From positions 124,001-188,000 of the forward strand of contig NZ_JAUSUF010000005.1 of the NCBI RefSeq assembly GCF_030813415.1: a DNA stretch of 64,000 nucleotides, in the 5' to 3' direction. Origin of the DNA: Eubacterium multiforme. GTDB lineage: Bacteria > Bacillota > Clostridia > Clostridiales > Clostridiaceae. The translations under genes were made by a program, and so were the position numbers. The notes beneath the pieces are model-generated. The model ran no database searches. It was not told the DNA's origin and saw only the letters and a program-made list of their open reading frames with translations. Below are positions 29,598 through 38,121 of this stretch, in pieces. Position 1 is the first letter of the stretch; every line of letters begins with the position of its first letter.

Positions 29598-31424
29598 ATG
29601 TGCGGAATAGTAGGATATGTTGGTAAAGGACAAGCAACAAATTTTTTAGTAGAAGGACTATCAAAGCTGGAGTATAGAGGATATGATTCAGCAGGAGTAG
29701 CTGTTATAGAAAATGGAGAAATTCAAATTAGAAAGCAAAAAGGACGTCTTGCTAATTTAGAAGGAAGCCTAAAGGAAAATCCTATGGAAGGAAGTATTGG
29801 AATTGGTCATACTAGATGGGCAACTCATGGAGAACCATCAGATGTTAATTCTCATCCACATTTAAGTTCAAAGGGAGATATTGCTGTTGTTCACAATGGT
29901 ATTATTGAAAATTATATTGAACTTAGAGAATTCTTAAAAGGTAAGGGATGTAAATTTATTTCTGAAACAGATACTGAGGTTATACCAAACCTTATAGAGT
30001 ACTACTATGAAGGAGACTTATTTAAAGCAGTAGTTAGAGCTTCAAAGGACTTACAAGGAAGTTTTGCAATAGGAGTTATTTCAAATAATGAACCTAACAA
30101 ACTTGTAGCTGTAAGAAAAGATAGTCCATTAATAGTTGGATTAAAAGAAGATGAAAACTTTATTGCATCAGATATACCAGCAGTTTTAAATTATACTAAA
30201 GATGTTTATCTTTTAGAAGATAATGAATTTGTGGTTATTACAGAAGAAGGAGTAAAACTTCTTGATGAGAATGGCAATAATATAGATAAAGAAGTATTTA
30301 AGGTAACATGGAATGCAGATGCCGCTGAAAAAGGTGGATTTGATTCATTTATGTTAAAGGAAATTCATGAGCAACCAAGAGCTATTAAGGATACTATGAC
30401 TTCTAGAGTATCAATGGAACATGGCATTTCTTTTGATGATTTTAAAATATCAAAAGAAGAATTAGAAAACATTGATAGAATTTATATGGTAGCTTGTGGA
30501 ACTGCATATCATGCATGTCTTATGGGTAAAGCTTCAATAGAAAAGTTAGCTAGAATACCAGTAGAAGTTGATATAGCATCAGAATTTAGATATAGAGATC
30601 CAATAGTTACAAATAAATCACTTGTAATTGTTCTAAGTCAATCAGGAGAAACAGCTGATACTTTAGCAGTTCTTAGAGATTGCAACAAAATGGGAGCTAA
30701 AACTTTAGCTGTTACAAATGTTGTAGGAAGTACAATTTCAAGAGAAGCAGATCATGTTATATATACTATGGCAGGACCTGAAATATCAGTAGCTTCAACA
30801 AAGGCATACACTACACAAGTTGTTGTAATGCATACAATAGCAATGTACTTTGGAGAATTACTTGGAAAGATAAATAAAGAAGAAATAAATAACTTAAAGA
30901 AGGAATTATTATTAATTCCTGAAAAGGTTGAGGAAGTATTAAAAGATACAGAAAAAGTTAAAGAAATTGCAGAAGAAATAAAAGACGAAGATGATATATT
31001 TTTCTTAGGAAGAGGAATGGATTTTGCTCTTGCATTAGAAGGATCATTAAAATTAAAAGAAATATCATATATACACTCAGAAGCTTATGCAGGAGGAGAA
31101 CTAAAACATGGACCAATTGCTTTAATAGAAAGTGGTACAAAGGTTGTTTCAGTTCTTACTCAAAAGAACCTAATTGACAAAATGATTAGCAATGTTGTTG
31201 AAATAAAATCAAGAGGAGCAATTAACTTTGGAATAACTTTTAAAGGTATGGAAAAGGTTCAAGAAGTTTTGGATAGAGTATTATTTATACCTGAAACTAT
31301 TGATATGTTTGCTCCAATTCTTGCAGCTATACAGTTACAATTATTAGCTTATTATGTTGCAAGCCTTAAAGGATTTGATATAGATAAGCCAAGAAACTTA
31401 GCAAAATCAGTAACAGTTGAATAA
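29598..31424 (+). CDS. glmS: Glutamine-fructose-6-phosphate aminotransferase GlmS
   Basis: 608 residues starting MCGIVGY, where Cys2 becomes the N-terminal glutaminase nucleophile; hence ATG 29598 rather than the in-frame ATG at 29559. The N-terminal Ntn-amidotransferase (1-~240) shows GIGHTRWATHG. Two SIS isomerase domains follow, with VLSQSGETADTL and the C-terminal NLAKSVTVE. It makes glucosamine-6-phosphate, the first step toward UDP-GlcNAc, and is feedback-controlled by the ribozyme upstream. Confidence 0.97.
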   Translation: MCGIVGYVGKGQATNFLVEGLSKLEYRGYDSAGVAVIENGEIQIRKQKGRLANLEGSLKENPMEGSIGIGHTRWATHGEPSDVNSHPHLSSKGDIAVVHNGIIENYIELREFLKGKGCKFISETDTEVIPNLIEYYYEGDLFKAVVRASKDLQGSFAIGVISNNEPNKLVAVRKDSPLIVGLKEDENFIASDIPAVLNYTKDVYLLEDNEFVVITEEGVKLLDENGNNIDKEVFKVTWNADAAEKGGFDSFMLKEIHEQPRAIKDTMTSRVSMEHGISFDDFKISKEELENIDRIYMVACGTAYHACLMGKASIEKLARIPVEVDIASEFRYRDPIVTNKSLVIVLSQSGETADTLAVLRDCNKMGAKTLAVTNVVGSTISREADHVIYTMAGPEISVASTKAYTTQVVVMHTIAMYFGELLGKINKEEINNLKKELLLIPEKVEEVLKDTEKVKEIAEEIKDEDDIFFLGRGMDFALALEGSLKLKEISYIHSEAYAGGELKHGPIALIESGTKVVSVLTQKNLIDKMISNVVEIKSRGAINFGITFKGMEKVQEVLDRVLFIPETIDMFAPILAAIQLQLLAYYVASLKGFDIDKPRNLAKSVTVE

Positions 31425-31447
31425 AATCTAAAATTTAGTGGTATAAT
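31417..31447 (+). promoter_or_regulatory. Possible promoter of the small downstream gene
   Basis: TTGAAT at 31417 and TATAAT at 31442-31447 with a long 19-base spacer. It overlaps the glmS stop and could drive the 51-residue gene on its own. Confidence 0.35.
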
Positions 31448-31496
31448 AAAAGTGTTGAATAGTAAAAATTACCATATAGGTTAGGAGATGTTTTTT

Positions 31497-31652
31497 GTGA
31501 GAGAGAAATTGATGAAGCTTATAAATGAGTATAAAGAAACAGGTGACAGTCTTAATAGTGGGTTAGAGTGGATGCCTGATAATGATTCAGCAAGGTCAAA
31601 AATCGAAGTCATCAACATGATTGTTGAAGATTTAGAAAATATAATAAAATAA
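31497..31652 (+). CDS. Small acidic protein of unknown function (51 residues)
   Basis: GTG at 31497 is preceded at 9 bases by AGGAG (31483-31487); an ATG at 31488 is too close to that site. The product is helical and acidic, starting V-R-E-K-L-M-K-L-I-N-E-Y, with a single Trp-containing turn LEWMPDND and a second helix ending at DLENIIK. No family is recognised. It lies 72 bases after glmS and ends just before a strong terminator, which supports it as a real gene. Confidence 0.6.
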   Translation: MREKLMKLINEYKETGDSLNSGLEWMPDNDSARSKIEVINMIVEDLENIIK

Positions 31653-31666
31653 ATTATTTGAGATTT

Positions 31667-31704
31667 AAGCTTATACATTTTAATTAAAATGTATAAGCTT
31701 TTTT
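31667..31704 (+). terminator. Terminator after the small protein gene
   Basis: AAGCTTATACATTTTA pairs with TAAAATGTATAAGCTT, followed by a T-run. Confidence 0.9.
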
Positions 31705-31758
31705 GTTTTTTACAAAAGTAAAATATTGATGAAATATATTAAAATAAAATATTAAAGA

Positions 31759-31836
31759 ATTTTATGAACAAAATATTGTCTGAAAAATTTTTATATGTAA
31801 AATAGTAATTACTTTAAAAGATATTGGAGGATTAAA
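31759..31836 (+). repeat. Duplicated leader/promoter region, copy 1
   Basis: About 77 bases ending at the RBS TTGGAGGATTAAA are nearly the same as 33473-33549 before the next LRR gene (shared ATGAACAAAATATTGT and AATTACTTTAA). A weak TTGTCT/TAAAAT promoter pair is present within it. Confidence 0.8.
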
Positions 31837-33384
31837 ATGAATAAAAGAATAAAAGCAATTATATTAAGTGTTACTATGGTGAGTGTAATGGTTATTCCTA
31901 GTATTAAAGGATATGCAGATGAAATAAGAAATACTTCAACTAGTGTTTCAAGAGAAGCCAATATAGATTCAGTAACTAACACAGATATTAATTTAAGAAA
32001 TAAATTAAATAGTATATTAAGACAACCTGAAGGGGCAAATATAACTAAAGCTCAATTAGCAAGTATAAAAGAATTAAATTTAAATAATTCTAATATAACT
32101 AGCTTAAATGGATTACAACATTGTACAAATTTGAAAAAGTTAGATATTAGTGATAATAAAATTTCAGATTTAACACCATTAGCAGGTTTAAAAAATTTAG
32201 AAGAAATATCAGGAGAATATAATAAAATTTCAGATTTAAATCCATTAAAGGGATTAACTAATTTAAAATTCTTATATTTAACTGGTAATAAAATAGAGAA
32301 TGTTGATGCATTAAAAGGATTAAATAAACTTATAAATGTACATTTAATTTATAATAACATTAAGGATATTTCACCATTAAAAGGATTAAAAAATATAGGT
32401 GTTTTATATTTAAATGATAATAAGATAGAAAACATAGAAGCTTTAAGAAATTTAAAAGGTTTATCAACTTTAGAATTGAGTAGCAATAAGATAAAAAATG
32501 TAGAACCTTTAAAAGAATTAAAAGGTGTATATGTATTAAATCTAGCAAATAATGAAATAAGCGATGTTAGTCCACTTAGAGATTTAAATAAATTAGGTAG
32601 ACTAGAGTTAAATAATAATAAAATTAGTGATTTTTCACCTCTTGAAGGAATGGATATAAAAACAAAGAATTTTTCAAATCAAAAGGTAGAAGCAGTTGTA
32701 AAACCAGTAGAAAAGAAGCCAGAAGCACCAAAGGAAACTAAGCCAACTACTCCTGTAGAAAAGAAAGAAGAAACACCAAAGGTAGTTGCAGAAGAGCCTA
32801 AAGTGGAAACTAATAAAGTAACTGAAACAGCACCAAAGGTAGAAAAAGAAGTTGTTAAGCCAGTAGTACCAGCGACTACAACAGAAAAGAAGGAAGATTC
32901 AAAGCCAGCTATAAAGCCTGTAGAAAATAAGGAAGAATCAAAGATAGTTGAATCACCAAAGACAGAAGACCCATCAATAAGCATAAAAGAAGAAAAATCA
33001 GAATCAAAAGTAGAGATCAAAAAAGAAGAAGTTAAAAAAGAAATTAAATCAGAAAAAGATAAAAATGGTGAAGTAGTACAAGGTAAAGAGGAAATTAAGA
33101 AAGAATTTTCATCAGTAAGAGAAGGCTATGAAGAATATAACTATGAAATTATAGATGAAAATGATGCACAAGAAGTTAAGGCAATAAAGGCTGAAAAGAA
33201 GAATGAAGCAGTTAAAACTGAAGTTAAGAAAAAAGAAGTTAAAAATGCTTCTGAAACATCAAAAAACAAGGAAAAGGAAGCAATAAAGTTACCAGCTACA
33301 GGAAAGATGTACAACACAGCTATTATAGGAGTTAGTGGATTATTAGCTCTAATAGGTGGAATGTTATTAAAGAAGAGAATGTAG
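31837..33384 (+). CDS. Internalin-like leucine-rich repeat surface protein with LPATG anchor (copy 1)
   Basis: 515 residues. A signal peptide covers ~1-28 (basic start, hydrophobic core, cut near GYADE). About nine 22-residue LRRs of the internalin type (LxxLxxLxLxxNxIxDIxPL) span ~77-272. A Pro/Glu/Lys-rich spacer follows. The C-terminus has LPATG at 485-489, a hydrophobic helix and a KKR tail, so sortase A should link it to peptidoglycan. The opening 130 residues are almost the same as the next gene. The ligand is unknown; internalin LRRs usually bind host or surface proteins. Confidence 0.93.
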   Translation: MNKRIKAIILSVTMVSVMVIPSIKGYADEIRNTSTSVSREANIDSVTNTDINLRNKLNSILRQPEGANITKAQLASIKELNLNNSNITSLNGLQHCTNLKKLDISDNKISDLTPLAGLKNLEEISGEYNKISDLNPLKGLTNLKFLYLTGNKIENVDALKGLNKLINVHLIYNNIKDISPLKGLKNIGVLYLNDNKIENIEALRNLKGLSTLELSSNKIKNVEPLKELKGVYVLNLANNEISDVSPLRDLNKLGRLELNNNKISDFSPLEGMDIKTKNFSNQKVEAVVKPVEKKPEAPKETKPTTPVEKKEETPKVVAEEPKVETNKVTETAPKVEKEVVKPVVPATTTEKKEDSKPAIKPVENKEESKIVESPKTEDPSISIKEEKSESKVEIKKEEVKKEIKSEKDKNGEVVQGKEEIKKEFSSVREGYEEYNYEIIDENDAQEVKAIKAEKKNEAVKTEVKKKEVKNASETSKNKEKEAIKLPATGKMYNTAIIGVSGLLALIGGMLLKKRM

Positions 33385-33407
33385 TTAAGTTAAAATTAAA
33401 TTTTAGA

Positions 33408-33435
33408 AAGACTAATGAAAATTAGTCTTTTTTTT
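33408..33435 (+). terminator. Terminator between the two LRR genes
   Basis: AAAGACTAAT pairs with ATTAGTCTTT, followed by T-run. Each LRR gene is therefore its own transcription unit. Confidence 0.85.
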
Positions 33436-33472
33436 ATAAAATTTTAAATTTATATTAAAGATTTTAAAGATT

Positions 33473-33549
33473 TTTATGAACAAAATATTGTTTGAAAAAA
33501 TTTTATATGCAAAAATATTAATTACTTTAAGATATATTGGAGGATTAAA
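33473..33549 (+). repeat. Duplicated leader/promoter region, copy 2
   Basis: Near-copy of 31759-31836, ending at TTGGAGGATTAAA immediately before the second LRR gene. Confidence 0.8.
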
Positions 33550-34965
33550 ATGCATAAAAGAATTAAAGCAATTATATTAAGTGTTACTATGGTAAGTGTA
33601 ATGGTTATTCCTAGTATTAAGGGATATGCAGATGAAATAAGAAATACTGCAACTAGTGTTTCAAGTGAAGTGAATATAGATTCAGTAACTAATACAGATA
33701 TTAATTTAAGAAATAAATTAAATAGTATATTAGGACAAGCACAAGGTGCAAAGATAACTAAAGCTCAATTAGCTAAGATAACAAAATTAGATTTAAGAAA
33801 TTCTAATATAACTAGTTTAAATGGATTACAACATTGTATAAACTTAAAAAAATTAAATATTGATGGTAATTATATTTCAGATTTAACACCATTAAGAAAT
33901 TTAAAAAATTTAGAAGATTTATCAGCAGAATATAATAAAATAAAGGATTTAACACCATTAAAGGGATTAACAAATATAAAATTCTTGTATTTAACTGGTA
34001 ATAATATAAGTAATATTAATCCAATAAAAGGATTAAAAAAATTAATAAATTTACAATTAATGTACAATGAAATCTCTGATATTTCTGCATTGAAGGAAAT
34101 AGGAAGTTTAGGTGTTTTATATTTAAATAGTAATAAGATAACAAATGTAGAAGCTTTAAGAAATTTAAAAGAGTTATCAATTTTAGAATTAGATAACAAT
34201 AAAATAAAAAATATAGAACCTCTAAAAGGGTTAAAAGAAATATATGTACTAAGCTTACGTAGAAACCAAATAAGTGATATTAGTGCCGTTAGTGGATTAA
34301 CTAAATTAACAAGATTAGACTTAGAAGAAAATAGAATAAAAGATTTTTCACCTATTCAAAATATGAATATAAGAGAGACATATTGTACAAAACAAATTGT
34401 ATCTTTAAAGGAAACACCTATAAAAGAAAATAATGTAGCAACTATTAAACCAGTAGAAAATGTTTCAACAAAGCCAAAGACAGAAGAGAAAAAAGAAGTT
34501 GTTAAACCAGCTAAACCATCTAAGAACGTAGTTAAAGAAACTACTAAACCAGTAGTTGCTCCTGTAGAAAACAAGGAAGAGTCAAAAGTTGTAGAGACTC
34601 CAAAGACAGAAACAGAAAGCTCAGTAGTAAATGTAAAAGAAGAAGCTAAGAAAGAATTATCATCAGTAAAAGAAGAATATAATTATGAAATAATAAATGA
34701 TAATGTTAACTTAGATGATGAAAATGATGCACAAGAAATTAAAGAAATCAAAGCTGAAAATAATAAAGAAGTAGTTAAAGCTGAAACTAAGAAGAAGGAA
34801 GCACAAAAGAAAGAAACTAAAAATACTTCTGAAGTATCAAAAAATAATAATAAAAAGAAAGCTATAAAGTTACCAGCTACAGGTAAGATGCAAAATGGAG
34901 CTATTATAGGAATTAGTGGATTACTAGCTTTAATAGGTGGAATCTTATTAAAGAAGAGAATGTAA
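33550..34965 (+). CDS. Internalin-like leucine-rich repeat surface protein with LPATG anchor (copy 2)
   Basis: 471 residues, paralogue of 31837-33384. Signal peptide, ~9 internalin-type LRRs, a shorter Lys/Glu/Pro spacer, and LPATG at residues 441-445 with membrane helix and basic tail. The signal peptide and C-terminal ~35 residues are nearly the same as copy 1. The LRR concave-face residues and the spacer differ more, as expected if ligand specificity diverged after duplication. It has its own terminator at 35002-35033. Confidence 0.93.
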   Translation: MHKRIKAIILSVTMVSVMVIPSIKGYADEIRNTATSVSSEVNIDSVTNTDINLRNKLNSILGQAQGAKITKAQLAKITKLDLRNSNITSLNGLQHCINLKKLNIDGNYISDLTPLRNLKNLEDLSAEYNKIKDLTPLKGLTNIKFLYLTGNNISNINPIKGLKKLINLQLMYNEISDISALKEIGSLGVLYLNSNKITNVEALRNLKELSILELDNNKIKNIEPLKGLKEIYVLSLRRNQISDISAVSGLTKLTRLDLEENRIKDFSPIQNMNIRETYCTKQIVSLKETPIKENNVATIKPVENVSTKPKTEEKKEVVKPAKPSKNVVKETTKPVVAPVENKEESKVVETPKTETESSVVNVKEEAKKELSSVKEEYNYEIINDNVNLDDENDAQEIKEIKAENNKEVVKAETKKKEAQKKETKNTSEVSKNNNKKKAIKLPATGKMQNGAIIGISGLLALIGGILLKKRM

Positions 34966-35001
34966 TAAACTTAAAATTAAATTATTATTTACAATAATGG
35001 A

Positions 35002-35033
35002 GAAAGACTAAATTTATTTAGTCTTTCTTTTTG
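35002..35033 (+). terminator. Terminator after the second LRR gene
   Basis: GAAAGACTAAA pairs with TTTAGTCTTTC, followed by T-run. Confidence 0.85.
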
Positions 35034-35165
35034 TTAATTAAATATTATATAATAATAAAATAATAGAAATAGATTGAAAATAAATTAAAGTATTGTCAGA
35101 ATATAAGATATAAAGTTATATAATTAAAAAAGGATGTGATTTTAAAGACTAAGAGTCTTTTTATT

Positions 35166-36698
35166 ATGAAGTTAAGTAAAAAAATACGAATATTAACAGT
35201 GGTAATAGTATTAGGCATATTAGGTTTTTTAAGTGTTGCTTCAATAAATTATGTTGAAGATGAATTAAAAAGCCAAAAAACAAAAAGCTTAATAAAAATT
35301 GCTAATATAATATCTGTAAATAAAAGAATAGGTAATTATTTAGATACAGGAAATAAGAAAGAATTAAAGAAAACTTTAGAGGTTATAAAATCTAAAATAA
35401 AAGTGCAATTTATAATAATTACAAATAGCAAAGGAATAATACAAACCCATCCTTCAGGTTCTAAGATAGGTATAAAATCAAATTGCAAGGATATTGATAA
35501 AGTATTAAAAGATAAAAAAAGTATTATTTCAGAATGGAATAATGAATTTGGTAATTCATTAGTAGCCTTTGAACCAATATATAAAGAAAATAAATTTTTA
35601 GGGATTGCATGTGTAGGAATATCTATAAATGATTTAAAAAATGAGTTGTCAGACTTTTTAATTAATATATTACCAGTTTTCATAATGACAATAGTTCTAG
35701 CAGTTATAGGATCAGAGCTTATAGCAAGAAACATTAAAAAATCAATATTTGGATTAGAGCCTAATGAAATAGCTTTATTATTAAAGCAAAAAGAGTTAAT
35801 AATAAATAATATTTATGATGGATTAATAGCTGTAAATGAAGTTGGTGATATAACATTAATAAATGATAGAGCAAAGGATATATTAAAGATAGAGAATGAA
35901 AGTGAAGTATATTTTAAGATTAAAGAATTATTAATGGAAGTATTAAGTAAGAAAAAGAATATACTTAATTTAGAAATGAGATTACCAAAGGGAATAACTA
36001 TAATGAGTAACTTCTCCAGTATATTGGATGGAAAAGATAATTTACTTGGTGCAATTGTAACATTCCAAGACTTAACAATAGTTACTCAAATGGCAGAGGA
36101 ACTTACAGGAGTTAAAGAACTTACTTGGGATTTAAGGGCACAGAATCATGAGTTTTTAAACAAGCTTCAAACTATTGCAGGGCTTATTCAATTAGATGAA
36201 GCAGATAAGGCTTTAGAGTATATATTTCATACAGTTGAGGTTCAAGATGATTTAATAAAGATTTTAAGAAGAATAGATAATACATCACTTCAAGGATTAA
36301 TTTTAGCAAAATATAATTCTGCAGTAGAAGGTAAGATAAACTTTGAATTAAGCAATAGGTCATACATGAAAGAATTACCTAATAATATAAATGTTCAAGA
36401 TTTATTATGTATAGTTGGAAATCTTCTTGAAAATTCTATTGAAGAAGTTAAAGGGAACAAGGATTCTTTTATATCATTAGAAATAACCCAAATAGATAAG
36501 CTAGTTATAGTTGTAAAAAATAATGGCTCTAGAATATCAGAAGATATAATAGAAAAAATATTTGAGAGAGGATTTACAACTAAAAAAGGTGAAAGAGGAT
36601 TTGGGCTTTACTCAATAAAGGAAATTATAGAAAGTTCTAATGGAAAATTATTTCTAAGTTCAGATGATGATGTTACAGAGTGGAAAATTGAAATTTAA
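35166..36698 (+). CDS. CitA/DcuS-family sensor histidine kinase
   Basis: About 510 residues from ATG 35166; a GTG at 35136 is in frame and the true start is uncertain because neither has an ideal RBS. Two membrane helices (~7-27 and ~170-190) flank an extracellular PDC/PAS sensor. A cytoplasmic PAS follows, then the SPOB-type kinase core with His in LRAQNHEFLNKLQTIAGLIQL, diagnostic of citrate/C4-dicarboxylate sensors. The ATP lid has ERGFGLYSIKEI. The regulator follows 15 bases on. No dicarboxylate transporter or fumarase is nearby, so the signal is unproven. Confidence 0.9.
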   Translation: MKLSKKIRILTVVIVLGILGFLSVASINYVEDELKSQKTKSLIKIANIISVNKRIGNYLDTGNKKELKKTLEVIKSKIKVQFIIITNSKGIIQTHPSGSKIGIKSNCKDIDKVLKDKKSIISEWNNEFGNSLVAFEPIYKENKFLGIACVGISINDLKNELSDFLINILPVFIMTIVLAVIGSELIARNIKKSIFGLEPNEIALLLKQKELIINNIYDGLIAVNEVGDITLINDRAKDILKIENESEVYFKIKELLMEVLSKKKNILNLEMRLPKGITIMSNFSSILDGKDNLLGAIVTFQDLTIVTQMAEELTGVKELTWDLRAQNHEFLNKLQTIAGLIQLDEADKALEYIFHTVEVQDDLIKILRRIDNTSLQGLILAKYNSAVEGKINFELSNRSYMKELPNNINVQDLLCIVGNLLENSIEEVKGNKDSFISLEITQIDKLVIVVKNNGSRISEDIIEKIFERGFTTKKGERGFGLYSIKEIIESSNGKLFLSSDDDVTEWKIEI

Positions 36699-36713
36699 AA
36701 AGGAGGATATAAT

Positions 36714-37415
36714 ATGATTAAGGTTATGCTAGTTGAAGATGATAAAATGGTTAGGGAAGTAAATAATAAACTTTTAATGAAAATAGATGGTTTTGAAATT
36801 ATTTCAGAAGCAGGTAGTATCAAAGAGGCTAAAGAAAACATATTGAAAAGGGTACCTGATTTAATACTTTTAGATATATTTTTACCTGACGGAAAAGGTG
36901 TAGATTTATTAAAGTGGATAAGAAAAGAAGAATTAAAAATAGATGCAATACTTATATCTGCTGATAATTCATTAAGTACTGTTGATGAAGCTTTTAAATT
37001 AGGAGCAGTTGATTATTTAGTAAAGCCTTTTATTTTTGAAAGATTTGAAAAGACATTAGTGAAATATAGAAATAGATTTAGAGAGTTTAAAGAGAAAGAT
37101 ATACTTAATCAAAAAATTATAGATAATTATATATTAAATAATGTAGAAGATAATGATACAAAAAGTACAAATAATTATTATGAAGTAACTAAAGGAATAA
37201 ATGAGAACACATATAATAAAATATGGAAATGTGTAATGTTAAATAAAGATAAAAAGTTTACATCAGATGATTTATCTTCCCAAACAGGACTTGCCAGGGT
37301 AACAGTTAGAAGATATTTAGAGCATATGTGTAATGAAAAGAAATTAAAATTAACTCTTGAATATGGGAAAATAGGACGACCAGTTCATTACTATAAATTA
37401 TTTGAAGATAAATAA
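36714..37415 (+). CDS. CitB/DcuR-family response regulator
   Basis: 233 residues. Receiver domain 1-~120 with phosphoacceptor Asp in DLILLDIFLPDGKG and the switch Lys in DYLVKPF. The C-terminal CitT-type helix-turn-helix is seen at FTSDDLSSQTGLARVTVRRYLEHM. It pairs with the kinase upstream (AGGAGG, 15-base gap). Target genes are not evident in the window. Confidence 0.92.
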   Translation: MIKVMLVEDDKMVREVNNKLLMKIDGFEIISEAGSIKEAKENILKRVPDLILLDIFLPDGKGVDLLKWIRKEELKIDAILISADNSLSTVDEAFKLGAVDYLVKPFIFERFEKTLVKYRNRFREFKEKDILNQKIIDNYILNNVEDNDTKSTNNYYEVTKGINENTYNKIWKCVMLNKDKKFTSDDLSSQTGLARVTVRRYLEHMCNEKKLKLTLEYGKIGRPVHYYKLFEDK

Positions 37416-37507
37416 TTTAATATATAGCTAGTTATTTAGTAATATATTCTTTAGGTTATAATTAAAATTCACTTAAAAATAACCTTATAAAAGATAGGGG
37501 GTTATTT

Positions 37508-38080
37508 ATGAATATCAAGGAATTAAAAAAAGAAATTAGAAAAAATATTATTGAAAAACGTAATAAAATAAAAATTAAAGATAAAGTTTCTATGGATAGG
37601 AAGATTATTGATGTACTTAAAGAAGAAGAATCCTATAAAAAAGCAAGAGGGATTTTTGTTTATATTGGGTTTGGTTCAGAAATAAATACAAAAATAATAA
37701 TAGAAGATGCTCTTAAAAAAGGAAAAGAGGTATATGTACCAAAAGTCAAAGGAAAAGAAATGCTTCTAATAAAAATAGACTCTTTAGAAAATTTAGTCAC
37801 AAGTAGTTATGGAATATTAGAGCCAACTGGGGATAATAACGATTTTGATGTGGATAAGTTAGATCTTATTATTATGCCTGGAGTTGCTTTTGACAATAGA
37901 GGAAATAGAATAGGTTATGGGGGAGGATATTATGATAGGTTTTTAGAAAAAAATAAAATCTATTCAGAAAAAATAGCTTTAGCCTATGAATTTCAGATTT
38001 TAAAATCAATTACTAGTGAAAAACATGATATTAAGGTAGATAAAATAATAACAGAAGAAAGAATAATTAATATACTATAA
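37508..38080 (+). CDS. 5-formyltetrahydrofolate cyclo-ligase
   Basis: 190 residues. It converts 5-formyl-THF to 5,10-methenyl-THF using ATP, returning stored folate to one-carbon metabolism. The family motif GYGGGYYDRFL is intact and preceded by the conserved LIIMPGVAFDNRGNRIG. An early KxxIRK-type helix is present (ELKKEIRKNIIEKRNK). AGGGGGT precedes ATG. It is convergent with thrS across a shared terminator. Confidence 0.94.
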   Translation: MNIKELKKEIRKNIIEKRNKIKIKDKVSMDRKIIDVLKEEESYKKARGIFVYIGFGSEINTKIIIEDALKKGKEVYVPKVKGKEMLLIKIDSLENLVTSSYGILEPTGDNNDFDVDKLDLIIMPGVAFDNRGNRIGYGGGYYDRFLEKNKIYSEKIALAYEFQILKSITSEKHDIKVDKIITEERIINIL

Positions 38081-38082
38081 AT

Positions 38083-38115
38083 AAAAGGTACGTATAGCAT
38101 TTATACGTACCTTTT
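38083..38115. terminator. Bidirectional terminator between cyclo-ligase and thrS
   Basis: AAAAGGTACGTATA pairs with TATACGTACCTTTT with T/A-runs on each side. Confidence 0.9.
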
Positions 38116-38121
38116 ATAATA

